Below, one piece after another: positions 1 through 7,565 of a stretch of DNA of 64,000 bases. The notes below the pieces were generated by a model. It was not told the origin of the DNA. It worked only from the letters and a program-made list of their open reading frames with translations, and did no database searches. Location: positions 62,001 to 126,000 of the forward strand of contig JAFAMD010000019.1 in assembly GCA_019233755.1 (NCBI GenBank), in the 5' to 3' direction. Every line of letters begins with the position of its first letter. The first letter of the stretch is position 1. Source of the stretch: Acidobacteriaceae bacterium. Its GTDB lineage: Bacteria > Acidobacteriota > Terriglobia > Bryobacterales > Bryobacteraceae. The translations under genes and the position numbers were made by a program.

Positions 1-1668
1 CTCGTATTGCGGAAAGCCAGGCTGAATACCCTCCGGTCCCGTCGAGAAACCTTGCTGAGCCAGGCTGACGCCGACGCCGCCTTGCGGCACACCGAGCTGA
101 TTGTAGATGCGCATATAGCTAAGGCGAAATTCGTTCACGGCTGTGCTGCCCAGGCTAAGGGTATGGCTCAGAACAGCGAGTTGCGACAATCCATGAGACA
201 AGGCATTGAATCCCGGCACCGTCGCGCCGCCAAAACCGCTCGGTAAGGGATTGTTGAGGTCGTACCCATCCAGATCGTAATAGAGAGACAAGTTCCCGTG
301 TTTCTCTGTATTGATATCGATCCGTCCGGAACCTTTGTCATCGTTTAAGCGCAGCTTAGCTGCGCCCGATGAGAACTGATTTACTCCAACATTCGGCGTG
401 GGGATATATCCGAGAAGACGCGTCGATGGCACTGACCACGCCTTCTGCGGAATCACCGCATTCGGAAACACGCATTCCGTTGCCGTTGCGCAGCCCTGGA
501 TATAGAACGGTTCGCCATTGTACACGGAATAACCAAGCCGCTGGCTCAGGGTTTGCGCGAGATAGTTTCCATTCACCGTGCCTGTAAGCGTGTTGGCAGC
601 ATCCGCGAAGTTCCCGGTGCGATTGTCGAAGGACGGCACACTGATCAGTCCGGTCTCCTGGCCCTGAATCTGGCGTTGTCCCTGATAATCGCCAAAGAAG
701 AACACTTTGTTTTTCTTGATCGGTCCGCCCACCGTGCCGCCGAATTCGTTTTGCTGAAAAGTGGCGCGCTCGGGAGAAAAGAAGTTGCGGGAGTCCAGAT
801 CCGTGTTACGGAGAAATTCGAACAAAGAGCCATGAACGTCGTTTCCGCCCGATTTGGTGACGACGTTGATCAGGCCGCCGCTGTAGCCGCCATATTCGGC
901 ATCTGAATTACTCGTAAGGATGCGGAATTCGGCGATGGAGTCCAGATTCGGAATAATTCCCGCCTGCTGGCCGATGGTCTCCTCCACACTGACGCCATTC
1001 AGGAAGAATCCGTTCGCGGATTCGCGCTGCCCATGGATGGCGAACTGTCCGGTGGTGAGGCCGCCGGAGACCGGGACATAGCCGAAGCTGCCGCCGGAAG
1101 TATTGTTGCTCTGGCCGCTCGTGGTGATGGGGTTGACGCCCGCTTGCGTCGCTAAAAGGTCTGTATAGCTGCGTCCGTTCAACGGAACATCCGTGATTTG
1201 TTTGCTGGCAATGGTTTGGCCGAGCTGCGTATCCGAGGTCTCAACGCCCGTCGCGCTTTCCGTAACGCTCACCGTTTCCGAACGCGCTGTCAGCTCCAGC
1301 ACAACCTCCAGCCCGATCGCGGAGCCAACGTCTACCACGATGCTGGTTTTGCGGTAAGGCTGAAACCCCTCCGCACTGACATCGAGGGTATACGCTCCCA
1401 CTGGAACAACAGGAAAGACAAACGCTCCCTGTGCGTCGGAGGTGCCAGTCTGCGCGGCCCCCGTTGCGGTATTTGTGAGCACGGCAGTTGCCTGTGGGAG
1501 CACAGCTCCCGAAGGATCTTTGACCGTGCCTGTCACTTTGCCTGAGACATCGGCGCTGGCGACCGCACACAACAGTACTCCCGCACAAAGGAGCAGCACC
1601 GTCTGCGTCATAATCGCGAACGCACTCCGGCAAAGCTTTGGAACCCTGAACAAATGAAAACTAACCAT
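1..1668 (-). CDS. Oar-like TonB-dependent receptor, N-terminal part (runs off the left edge)
   Basis: This is an open frame of 556 codons with no stop before the window edge, so the C-terminal barrel is missing. The ATG at 1668 follows AGGGGATAAAG, a good ribosome site; a second ATG at 1611 would shorten the leader. A signal peptide of about 39 residues ending AVASA precedes a carboxypeptidase-regulatory beta-sandwich (VSGKVTGTVKDPSGA, then GAFVFPVVPVGAYTL). A plug-like region follows, with ITDVPLNGRSYTDLLATQAG, a TSNSDAEYGG motif, NVVTKSGGN and NEFGGTVGGPI. These are family hallmarks of the Oar-like outer-membrane receptors that are abundant in Acidobacteria. The substrate is unknown, and family members are usually linked to oligosaccharide or peptide uptake. 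The metal-sensing repressor lies divergently upstream. Confidence 0.9.
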   Translation of the reverse strand, partial: MVSFHLFRVPKLCRSAFAIMTQTVLLLCAGVLLCAVASADVSGKVTGTVKDPSGAVLPQATAVLTNTATGAAQTGTSDAQGAFVFPVVPVGAYTLDVSAEGFQPYRKTSIVVDVGSAIGLEVVLELTARSETVSVTESATGVETSDTQLGQTIASKQITDVPLNGRSYTDLLATQAGVNPITTSGQSNNTSGGSFGYVPVSGGLTTGQFAIHGQRESANGFFLNGVSVEETIGQQAGIIPNLDSIAEFRILTSNSDAEYGGYSGGLINVVTKSGGNDVHGSLFEFLRNTDLDSRNFFSPERATFQQNEFGGTVGGPIKKNKVFFFGDYQGQRQIQGQETGLISVPSFDNRTGNFADAANTLTGTVNGNYLAQTLSQRLGYSVYNGEPFYIQGCATATECVFPNAVIPQKAWSVPSTRLLGYIPTPNVGVNQFSSGAAKLRLNDDKGSGRIDINTEKHGNLSLYYDLDGYDLNNPLPSGFGGATVPGFNALSHGLSQLAVLSHTLSLGSTAVNEFRLSYMRIYNQLGVPQGGVGVSLAQQGFSTGPEGIQPGFPQYE

Positions 1669-1738
1669 CTTTATCCCCTGAAGTTGTTTTGGGGGCGCGG
1701 GCACACGTCGTGCGTCTGCGCCGCGTTGCCCCGATGCG

Positions 1739-1760
1739 AAGCCGACCAAGCAGTCGGCTT
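1739..1760 (-). other. short hairpin in the putative leader of the TonB receptor gene
   Basis: A perfect 7-bp inverted repeat (AAGCCGA / TCGGCTT, 8-nt loop) lies between the tiny ORF at 1788-1877 and the receptor start at 1668. There is no T tract, so it is not a convincing terminator. It could stabilise or attenuate the leader RNA, or mean nothing. Confidence 0.25.
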
Positions 1761-1787
1761 ACCCTGAAAATTTGTTACTTGGAATGC

Positions 1788-1877
1788 CTAGCGGGAACGG
1801 TAGGCGTATCCCACTTCGAAGAAGGCTTTTACGCCCTTTCCCACCATCTGAAATGCATGGGTCATTTTGCGAAGCAT
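1788..1877 (-). CDS. candidate 29-residue small protein upstream of the TonB receptor
   Basis: An ATG at 1877 is preceded by AAAGGAGGG with 8 nt between GGAGG and ATG, one of the strongest ribosome sites in the window. It opens a 29-codon frame beginning MLRKMTHAFQMVGKG and ending YAYRSR, a basic peptide with an amphipathic look. The frame stays open upstream to another ATG near 1943, giving about 51 residues, but that start has a poorly spaced site. It lies in the same direction as the TonB receptor, 119 nt away, and could be its leader peptide. I do not recognise the sequence. Reality of translation is unproven. Confidence 0.35.
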   Translation of the reverse strand: MLRKMTHAFQMVGKGVKAFFEVGYAYRSR

Positions 1878-1974
1878 CACACTTCCCTCCTTTGGATCAA
1901 CGTGTACGCACACGGAGAGCATGCGGCGCGAGGCGCCGGTCATCTCCGGGATTTGGGTTGTTGGCGGTGCGGCG

Positions 1975-2073
1975 TTAGGCTGGGAGGAACGAGCTCTTCA
2001 GAATAGAAGGAGGCTCGTTTGAATCACTCTCAGACGTTTCGTCGTACCGCTGCGGACTATCGCCGTCGTTCAA
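1975..2073 (-). CDS. candidate 32-residue acidic small ORF (TTG start)
   Basis: AAAGGAGG followed after 6 nt by TTG at 2073 opens 32 codons of a Ser/Asp/Glu-rich peptide beginning NDGDSPQRYDETSES. It would be the first translated frame downstream of the candidate minus-strand promoter at 2139-2168. A competing plus-strand frame (2019-2114, TTG start, also after GGAGG) covers the same bases, so at most one is likely to be real. No function can be assigned. Confidence 0.25.
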   Translation of the reverse strand: MNDGDSPQRYDETSESDSNEPPSILKSSFLPA

Positions 2074-2138
2074 TAGATGCCTCCTTTCTTTGGGAATTTG
2101 TGCTGCGGGCTTAAGCAGGAACTGTTTCGCCCAATCCA

Positions 2139-2168
2139 AGAATAAACCCCCCTGGGTATACTTGTAAA
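2139..2168 (-). promoter_or_regulatory. candidate minus-strand sigma-70 promoter overlapping a metal-repressor operator
   Basis: Read on the minus strand, TTTACA (2168-2163) and TATTCT (2144-2139) are spaced by 18 bp. The spacer contains the G-tract (CCCAGGGGGG) that makes up the candidate operator. A repressor bound between -35 and -10 would block transcription toward the small ORFs and the TonB receptor. This is seen by eye only. Confidence 0.4.
2143..2160. promoter_or_regulatory. candidate RcnR/CsoR-family operator
   Basis: The stretch AAACCCCCCTGGGTATA, flanked by A/T, resembles operators known for the CsoR/RcnR/FrmR family: a G or C tract of about six bases between A/T-rich inverted half-sites such as ATAC and GTAT. 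The left half-site is imperfect (TAAAC rather than ATAC). It lies about 45 bp upstream of the repressor gene at 2204, as expected for autoregulation, and also upstream of the divergent minus-strand unit. Confidence 0.5.
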
Positions 2169-2203
2169 GGCACTTTAGGTAATCCTTACAACTTTTTCCA
2201 GCT

Positions 2204-2482
2204 ATGGCCCACACAATAGACGAACAGAAGAGACTGTTAAACCGCGCCCGCCGCATTCGTGGTCAGGTGGATGTTGTCGTTCGAACGCTTGAGGAAGAAT
2301 CAGACTGCTCCGATGTCCTGCATGCGATCGCGGTCTGTCGCGGAGCGCTCGATTCCTTAATGGCCGAAGTTATCAATGGCCATATCCGTTACCATGTGCT
2401 CGATCAGAACCGTGAACCCACAGATGAACAGACTCGCGCCGCCGAGGACCTGATCGACGCTTTGAAAATGTATCTCAAGTAA
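2204..2482 (+). CDS. metal-sensing transcriptional repressor, RcnR/FrmR (DUF156) family
   Basis: This is an all-helical 92-residue protein, the usual family length. These proteins form tetramers that bind G-tract operators and release DNA when a metal or aldehyde is bound. The RIRGQVD stretch at 17-23 matches the family N-terminal helix, with RGALDSLMAEV at 46-56. All four residues used by Escherichia coli RcnR for Ni/Co are present: His3, Cys35, His60 and His64. FrmR-type proteins keep Cys35 but lack His64. From the residues I infer a Ni/Co-type or related metal sensor. No efflux pump lies alongside it; the nearest divergent partner is the TonB receptor unit. A candidate operator lies at 2143-2160. 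Confidence 0.9.
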   Translation: MAHTIDEQKRLLNRARRIRGQVDVVVRTLEEESDCSDVLHAIAVCRGALDSLMAEVINGHIRYHVLDQNREPTDEQTRAAEDLIDALKMYLK

Positions 2483-2501
2483 TGAGTCGGGCCGGCCTTC
2501 G

Positions 2502-3041
2502 CTATTGCGTTTTGCCGGTTTGGCCTGACAGGCGATATCCGGCCTTAATGGCATCGGACTCGCTCATGTACTTGCCGTTTTTTGTTTTTCCGTACCATCG
2601 GTCTCCCTCGCGGTGATACACCTTGGAATCGGTGTTCACCCAGACCATGCCGCTGCCGGAAGGCGGGGGCGCCTGCGCCTTGGTCGCCCGCTGCGAAACC
2701 GGTGGACTCGGCGCGGCAGGAGCAGGTGCAGCCGCGGCAGGCTGGGTTGAGCTCGTATCTGTGGTCTTCTTGCTTTTCTTCTTCGATTTAGAGGAACTGC
2801 TGCTGGCTGACTGCGTATCCTGCGAACTTGGCGCAGTAGCTGCAGCCGCGGCAGGCTGAGTCGAGCTCGTATCTGTAGTCTTCTTGTTCTTCTTTTTCGC
2901 TTTGGTGGAACTGCTGCTCGTCGACTGCGTATCCTGTGCTTTAAGCTGCAGAACGGTCAGAGGACCGCCTACGAGTGCTGTAACGATCAGAACCAGCCAG
3001 GCCGCTTTGCTCGCTTGCCTTCTCTCAATGCTCGAGGACAT
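2502..3041 (-). CDS. secreted Lys/Ser-rich repeat protein with a conserved C-terminal WYG-type domain
   Basis: It is 179 residues long from the ATG at 3041, chosen because GGGGAGG lies about 10 nt upstream; the longer frame to 3098 starts before that site. A signal-type hydrophobic segment ([16 protein letters not shown]) comes first. Next is an imperfect tandem duplication of about 35 residues: a TQSxSSSS block, a Lys-rich block (KAKKKNKK / KSKKKSKK), then [13 protein letters not shown] in both copies. The last 45 residues ([32 protein letters not shown]) match a short domain I have seen at the C-termini of many bacterial exported proteins, function unknown. It is convergent with the repressor gene, 19 bp away. 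Confidence 0.7.
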   Translation of the reverse strand: MSSSIERRQASKAAWLVLIVTALVGGPLTVLQLKAQDTQSTSSSSTKAKKKNKKTTDTSSTQPAAAAATAPSSQDTQSASSSSSKSKKKSKKTTDTSSTQPAAAAPAPAAPSPPVSQRATKAQAPPPSGSGMVWVNTDSKVYHREGDRWYGKTKNGKYMSESDAIKAGYRLSGQTGKTQ

Positions 3042-3063
3042 GCGTATCATTCCTCCCCAACCC

Positions 3064-3087
3064 GATCGCAAAAACCGGATTGCGATC
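3064..3087. repeat. perfect 8-bp inverted repeat upstream of the Lys-rich protein gene
   Basis: GATCGCAA and TTGCGATC are separated by 8 bp and lie 23-46 bp upstream of the ATG at 3041. A TTGACA-like -35 (minus, 3098-3093) is adjacent but no good -10 follows. It could be an operator or a 5' hairpin. Confidence 0.35.
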
Positions 3088-3325
3088 TGTCTTGTCAAGT
3101 CATTGTTTCAAAATATGGCCGTTCCGGGTGCGGTCGCCCTGGCCCGAGCCCACCCAACCTCGTTCCAGCTCATGTGCGCAAACAGTCGCGACCGGGTAGA
3201 AGTGGCCTAGGACGGACCTCTGATGTGATCGGTAGCGGCACAGGCTACCGAGGCACGCGTTCCGCACTTCGATCAGGAGGTGCACGCCGCTCGTGCGCTG
3301 AACCATCTTGTCCTATGGGTTATCC

Positions 3326-4594
3326 TTACTTGCAATTTACATTTTGAGGCGCGGACAGCGCGGTCAATGTGCGGGGGTTTGGATAGCTGTAGGCCCCACC
3401 GATCGCGCTGGACGGGAACTCGAATTCGAACCATTGCAGTAGCGCCTCGTTCTGCGGATGGTAAGTCATGCCGTTCATCGTGATCGGGAATACGTCCTGT
3501 GGGAGCCCCTCGATTACGTCGCCAACCTCCAAGTTGTCCTGGCAGTTCCCGTTCGGGGACAGCCACCACGGCGTAATGTTGTGAATGCCATCGCTGGCAA
3601 CAAACGGATCGTTGTAAGTCTCGGCGATTTCATGGCTGAGCGCCGTCACGTCCTGGAAGCCGCCGCGGAAAAGACCGGGGCTGATCCAGCTTGAGTAGTT
3701 CAAGACATAGCGTCTTTCCAGATTGCCGTTACTAGCGTCACCCGGTTCGAGATCATAGCTGTGAAATCCAAGTACGCAGCAATCGCTGGGGTTGCCCACG
3801 TAGAGATAAGTGTTGGGAAAGAGGAATGTTGAAATGTCCCGGGTCGTGATGTCCCCAGCGTTCTCTGCGGCCCCTACTGGCGTGCTGTTGTCGACGGGGA
3901 ATGTTGGAGGGAACAACTCATTGATGAAGGTGTTGGCATCGACTAACACAAAGCGGCAACAGGAGCCATCGCCATTCAGGGCAAACCGGTAAGTGCCTCG
4001 GATGAGCACCATGGTCCTTCCCGTCTTGACGCTTGGATTCAGCAGTGTGTGCCAATCCGACTTGGCGCTGTCAAAGAACTCTGCTCGTTGGATAGCATCG
4101 GTGATTTGGGTCGGGATGTCGCTGCTCGAGTAGGCCGCGTCTTGAAAAACCGGTGAATTCAATGTTGGCTGGATAAATGCCGTTGGGCTGGAGATGAGGG
4201 GCTGGCCATTGACGAATCTCGGCGAGCCGTCGGAGTTACGCAGATCAAGCGTGACCGGAACGATCGGAGCGTTAAACGTGGTAGTACCATGATGCTGGGG
4301 TTCAGTTCCCACCATGTTGTAATACCAGACGTGTTTCGCATTGCCGTTTTGATCGACACCGTCTGCCGTGAAGTGGTCGTTAAAGTTAACAAGCGAATCG
4401 ATATCGGGGATGCCGTGAGTCGCATGCCCCTGGCCATTCCGGTGGCCGCGCGGCGCTACCGTTAAAGATTTGTGACCGGCATTCGACAGATAGTCGATGG
4501 GAACTTGATCTCCATCTTGTTGTGCAAAGCAGACGAAAGCCGTTGCACACACGAATGGCAGAATCAGTGACAATCTTTTAGAAGGTTTGTTCAC
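3326..4594 (-). CDS. secreted protein with HEIAE motif, possible metallopeptidase-like
   Basis: The protein is 422 residues from the GTG at 4594, chosen because GAGAGG lies 6-7 nt upstream and the signal peptide (KRLSLILPFVCATAFVCFAQ) begins there; the open frame itself extends to 4657. The region at about 316-330 reads DVTALSHEIAETYNDPF. His321, Glu322 and Glu325 in an HExxE pattern followed by ndP resemble the helix of plant EXORDIUM-like and some M-clan secreted proteins. Two CC pairs (near 212 and 272) may form disulfides. It could be a zinc peptidase or an inactive relative; the family is not certain. It stands alone between gene-poor flanks. Confidence 0.65.
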   Translation of the reverse strand: MNKPSKRLSLILPFVCATAFVCFAQQDGDQVPIDYLSNAGHKSLTVAPRGHRNGQGHATHGIPDIDSLVNFNDHFTADGVDQNGNAKHVWYYNMVGTEPQHHGTTTFNAPIVPVTLDLRNSDGSPRFVNGQPLISSPTAFIQPTLNSPVFQDAAYSSSDIPTQITDAIQRAEFFDSAKSDWHTLLNPSVKTGRTMVLIRGTYRFALNGDGSCCRFVLVDANTFINELFPPTFPVDNSTPVGAAENAGDITTRDISTFLFPNTYLYVGNPSDCCVLGFHSYDLEPGDASNGNLERRYVLNYSSWISPGLFRGGFQDVTALSHEIAETYNDPFVASDGIHNITPWWLSPNGNCQDNLEVGDVIEGLPQDVFPITMNGMTYHPQNEALLQWFEFEFPSSAIGGAYSYPNPRTLTALSAPQNVNCK

Positions 4595-5300
4595 GCCGCA
4601 CCTCTCGCTTTCCCGGGAGATCCATGGGCTGTGGGATCGCCACGCTCTAGTTAACACAATCTTTAAGAGCTGTCAATGAAGATTCCGATTCTTCTATCTC
4701 ATATGTCCGAAAACTGCCTGTATCGGTCGCAAGCTGATGGATGAGCCGAAGACCGTTGCGATACTGAGCGAGCTGCATCACGCGATTGATGCAGAGCATA
4801 CTACCCGCACGCAAGATTGCTTACTCTCCCGCATCTAACCTCGGCACGAGTGCCGTCTTGTATCCGGCGGGTATGGGAAAAAGCGTCCGGCCTGTCTCCT
4901 TAGAACTCATCCCATAAACCCGCGGTCGCGGCCAAGCTGAGCCGCCGGGCTACTCCCGGATAGCCGTGATCCGGGCGCAACCGGCAATTCGGTTGGATCG
5001 ATCAGTAAACACTGGGCGGACCAGGGCGGATTTATCGACCGCAACCCAAGTTCTGTCCGGATTGGGGACCACTAGCCTGGAATCGTGTCAAGAGCAAAGC
5101 CGGTGACTGCAGCCTCAATGCGAAACGTTCAGGGGCGCTGCATAACTAACTGGCAGAAACCGCAACGATTCGATAGGACAACGCGCGACCGAGTTTCTCG
5201 CTGCCCTGAAAACAGGAACGCTATATGTGGAGCGCGGAAAGTTTATTTCGCTGTTGACTCAGCCTCGCCACTTCAATCCGAGTGAGTCATATCAGGATAT
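4595..5300. other. gene-poor region with decayed coding look
   Basis: No frame here has a convincing start, ribosome site and length. Short runs read like old coding sequence, for example plus-strand 5175-5320, where a frame gives LYVERGKFISLLTQPRHFN before a stop. No family can be named. Together with the AraC remnant just downstream, the stretch looks like a zone of gene decay. Confidence 0.4.
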
Positions 5301-5417
5301 TCAACCGTCAATCGCACTCTGATTCGTGATGCGTTGGGTCTTGATGTCGCGCATGGGCGGCTGACCGAAGAAGCGGCTGTACTCCCGGTTGAACTGACTC
5401 GATGATTGCGGCTGCAT
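5301..5417 (-). pseudogene. remnant of an AraC-family regulator, C-terminal HTH end
   Basis: The minus frame reads SSSQFNREYSRFFGQPP followed by MRDIK and stops at 5301. This closely matches the end of the second helix-turn-helix of AraC/XylS-family regulators (SQFSREYxRxFGxPPxxD). Upstream, the phrase expected before it (DVAxxxGFxS) can only be recovered piecemeal in shifted frames, so the rest of the gene is deleted or scrambled. It is non-functional as a regulator. Confidence 0.65.
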
Positions 5418-5572
5418 GCTGCATCTTTTGTTGGGAATTGCAGATGTTCGGTGACACGTCGAGGTGACGTGACGGACAAATCCGGACGGTTGGACGCCGT
5501 TGAGCTCGACCTAGATCGTCCTACTCGCGAGCCATTTAGAAACTGAAGACATCGCCAGTTGACCGGGCACGG

Positions 5573-5610
5573 TCAGACCCGGGCACTATCAGACCCGGGC
5601 ACTATCAGAC
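5573..5610. repeat. 16-bp direct tandem repeat
   Basis: The unit CAGACCCGGGCACTAT occurs twice in direct tandem and is followed by a partial third copy (CAGAC). A related GGGCACGGTCAGACC lies just before. It is intergenic and carries no gene. Confidence 0.7.
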
Positions 5611-5695
5611 TAAGATGTGTGCACTCGGAGCATCTGGAGCAGGCCCTTTGGGTGCAAACGCACGAGGCGGCTGGACCTTTGATAATCAAATGTAG

Positions 5696-6229
5696 TTAGT
5701 CCTTGTTTGCCCGAGCGCGCCGCTGTCCGAAAGCGATGGCCGTCAGCAAGACTGCGACTAGCAGGCCGTAGCCGGGCTCGGGAACCGCAGTGGGCGTGAT
5801 GGTGTACGTCGATGTAAACACCGCTGGGCTGCGATCTTGGAAGAGCCCGGTAGCTGTGCAAGGAAAGGATGCGCATTGGGCAAAGGCAAACCGCATCAGA
5901 GACACGTCCTTGGTATTTATCGGCGTGACGGTACCACTAAGGTTGGTAAACATCAGCGGAGAGAAATCCACTGCGAAGCCGCTCGGGGTACCGCTTAAGA
6001 TCGAAATCGTGGCCGTTAGCGATGTTGGCGTATAGTTCGATGGATCACTAAACGACAGCAGGACAGGCGCAGTGTCGCCGGCCACAGGTGTGTTAGACAG
6101 ACTGAACGTACCTGACAGAATCGAGCCAGCATGAAGCGGCGAAAGATCCAAGCTGATCGATTCGATAATGGCCGACTGCATCAATCCGGCTCCAGCCATC
6201 AGCAGCGTGAGCGGAAGAAAGATTTTCAT
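5696..6229 (-). CDS. PEP-CTERM sorting-signal secreted protein
   Basis: The protein has 177 residues from the ATG at 6229, preceded by AAAGGTGG at good spacing; the frame extends to 6463 without a better start. It has an N-terminal signal peptide (MKIFLPLTLLMAGAGLMQSA) and a Ser/Thr-rich beta body. The tail is a tripartite C-terminal signal: VPEPGYG, a hydrophobic helix (LLVAVLLTAIAFG), then a basic end (QRRARANK). This is the PEP-CTERM signal recognised by exosortase (EpsH/XrtA-type), which cleaves and sorts proteins linked to exopolysaccharide. No exosortase is in the window, so it must act from elsewhere. The body resembles no family I can name. Confidence 0.8.
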   Translation of the reverse strand: MKIFLPLTLLMAGAGLMQSAIIESISLDLSPLHAGSILSGTFSLSNTPVAGDTAPVLLSFSDPSNYTPTSLTATISILSGTPSGFAVDFSPLMFTNLSGTVTPINTKDVSLMRFAFAQCASFPCTATGLFQDRSPAVFTSTYTITPTAVPEPGYGLLVAVLLTAIAFGQRRARANKD

Positions 6230-6723
6230 TTTGTCAGCCACCTTTCTGGAGATCAGCCAAGACAGTGTAGCGGTGCGGTTTCTTGTACGGGCGGTCGGTC
6301 TATCACAGACAGACAACTTATCGTCCTCCGCTGCACGTCCGCCGTACAACTCGTATGATTTCAAGATAGATGGCCCAATGGCCATGTGTTTACTGATGCC
6401 TTCCGGTAGTCCCCGCGGGACCGCCGCCGCCAGGCCCAGATTAAGGGAATCACAGCCCGCCAAAAAAATTTACCTGCCCCATCGAAAGGCCCCTTGGTGA
6501 AACTGCGCGCTTGAGAAATCCGTCAGCGAAAATCAGGATTTTTTCAAGCTCAATTCCCTGAAATCAAAGACGTTCGCGCGGCAAGGCTCGTTGTCCCTTC
6601 CTGCTCTTTGAGGCCACTGCGTCCATTTCAAACTACTACCCGGCTGCGCGTATCGTTCATCGCGCAAAGGTCGTTCTTATCCCTCCACTTGCTACCCTCC
6701 AGGCGGGCTTAAACCAACTCGTC
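6230..6723. other. non-coding gap of about 490 bp
   Basis: This stretch separates the PEP-CTERM gene (minus) from the plus gene at 6724. The minus-strand frame up to 6463 lacks a ribosome site and a signal-like N-terminus. I see no tRNA, recognisable riboswitch or clear terminator; promoters for both flanking genes presumably lie here. Confidence 0.4.
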
Positions 6724-7443
6724 ATGACCGCACGCCAACAACGTAAGGCTCGCCGCGCCGCCGAGCGCCGGACCCCCAAACTGGAAAACAGAAACGCTGC
6801 CACGGCCCACGAGGCAGCGCAGCAGACACGCGCCGAAATCAACCGCCTCAACGCTGCAAACTCGACCGGCCCTCGTACCCTCGAAGGCAAAGACAAATCG
6901 AAGCGCAACTCCTTCAAGCACGGTCTCTATGCCAAAGACCTCGTCCTCCCCGGCGAAGACCCTGCCGAACTCAACCGGCTTCGCTCTACTCTTCGCGCCG
7001 AGCACCAGCCCACCAGCGAAACCGAGGAAATTCTCGTCAACGAAATCGCCGAGCACTTCTGGCGGCTTCGCCGCATGCGTCAATTGGAAGCGCGCGGCAT
7101 GCAGCCGGAGAACTTAGATGGTTGGCTGGAATCCGGCCTGCTCGCCCTCGTCGCGCGGAACATGGCCTCCGCCGAGCGCGGCATTCACAAAGCCATCACT
7201 ACTCTCCGCCGCCTCCAACTCGACCGTGGCTTCGTTCCTTTAGAAATCGCCCAGGCTGTTAACCAAGGCGTCGGTCAGCAAAGTGTCGGCCAGGAAGTTG
7301 ACGCTCAGGAATGTGTCGAGGAGCTACACGATGCCTCCTCACAAAAGCCGGCAGTTTGCGTGGCAGGTCGCAATCTGACGGAACCTGGCTTCGTTCCTTT
7401 AATCTGGGAAACCGCCCCGCTGGATTTCGATCTCGCAGCCTGA
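6724..7443 (+). CDS. conserved hypothetical protein with STGPRT..KRNSFKHGL motif
   Basis: The protein has 239 residues and is highly basic at the N-terminus (RQQRKARRAAERR). Residues about 43-68 carry NAANSTGPRTLEGK and KRNSFKHGLYA. This signature belongs to a widespread multi-copy family in Acidobacteria and Planctomycetes (usual form N-x2-N-x2-HSTGPxTxEGK, then NalKHGL) whose function is unknown; DNA binding is often guessed. The rest is Ala/Leu/Glu-rich helix with Arg/Glu pairs, then a Gln/Val-rich tail. No ribosome site is obvious before the ATG. It is not in an operon. Confidence 0.65.
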   Translation: MTARQQRKARRAAERRTPKLENRNAATAHEAAQQTRAEINRLNAANSTGPRTLEGKDKSKRNSFKHGLYAKDLVLPGEDPAELNRLRSTLRAEHQPTSETEEILVNEIAEHFWRLRRMRQLEARGMQPENLDGWLESGLLALVARNMASAERGIHKAITTLRRLQLDRGFVPLEIAQAVNQGVGQQSVGQEVDAQECVEELHDASSQKPAVCVAGRNLTEPGFVPLIWETAPLDFDLAA

Positions 7444-7565
7444 AAAACACGGGCAACACCCTGATCTTTGACAATTGAATACTTGCGCGCCCCTCGCCTC
7501 CGCACCCGGCCTGTGTCCGGAAACGCCTCTCAATCACTCCCGGTACACTGAGTCTTAGGCGTTTT

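Noticed and set aside
1975..2256. Minus frame of 93 codons overlapping the metal repressor
   Set aside because: Its front lies antisense inside the repressor gene; only the last 32 codons after a good ribosome site were kept as a weak candidate.
3420..3450. A GGTTCGAATTC-like stretch suggesting a tRNA T-arm
   Set aside because: It is inside the secreted-protein gene and no cloverleaf can be drawn around it.
5085..5285. Plus-strand 66-codon frame in the gene-poor gap
   Set aside because: It has no ribosome site and no recognisable sequence; a different frame here looks more coding but is broken.
6240..6480. Possible c-di-GMP or other riboswitch before the PEP-CTERM gene
   Set aside because: The GC-rich run does not show the conserved core of any riboswitch class I know.
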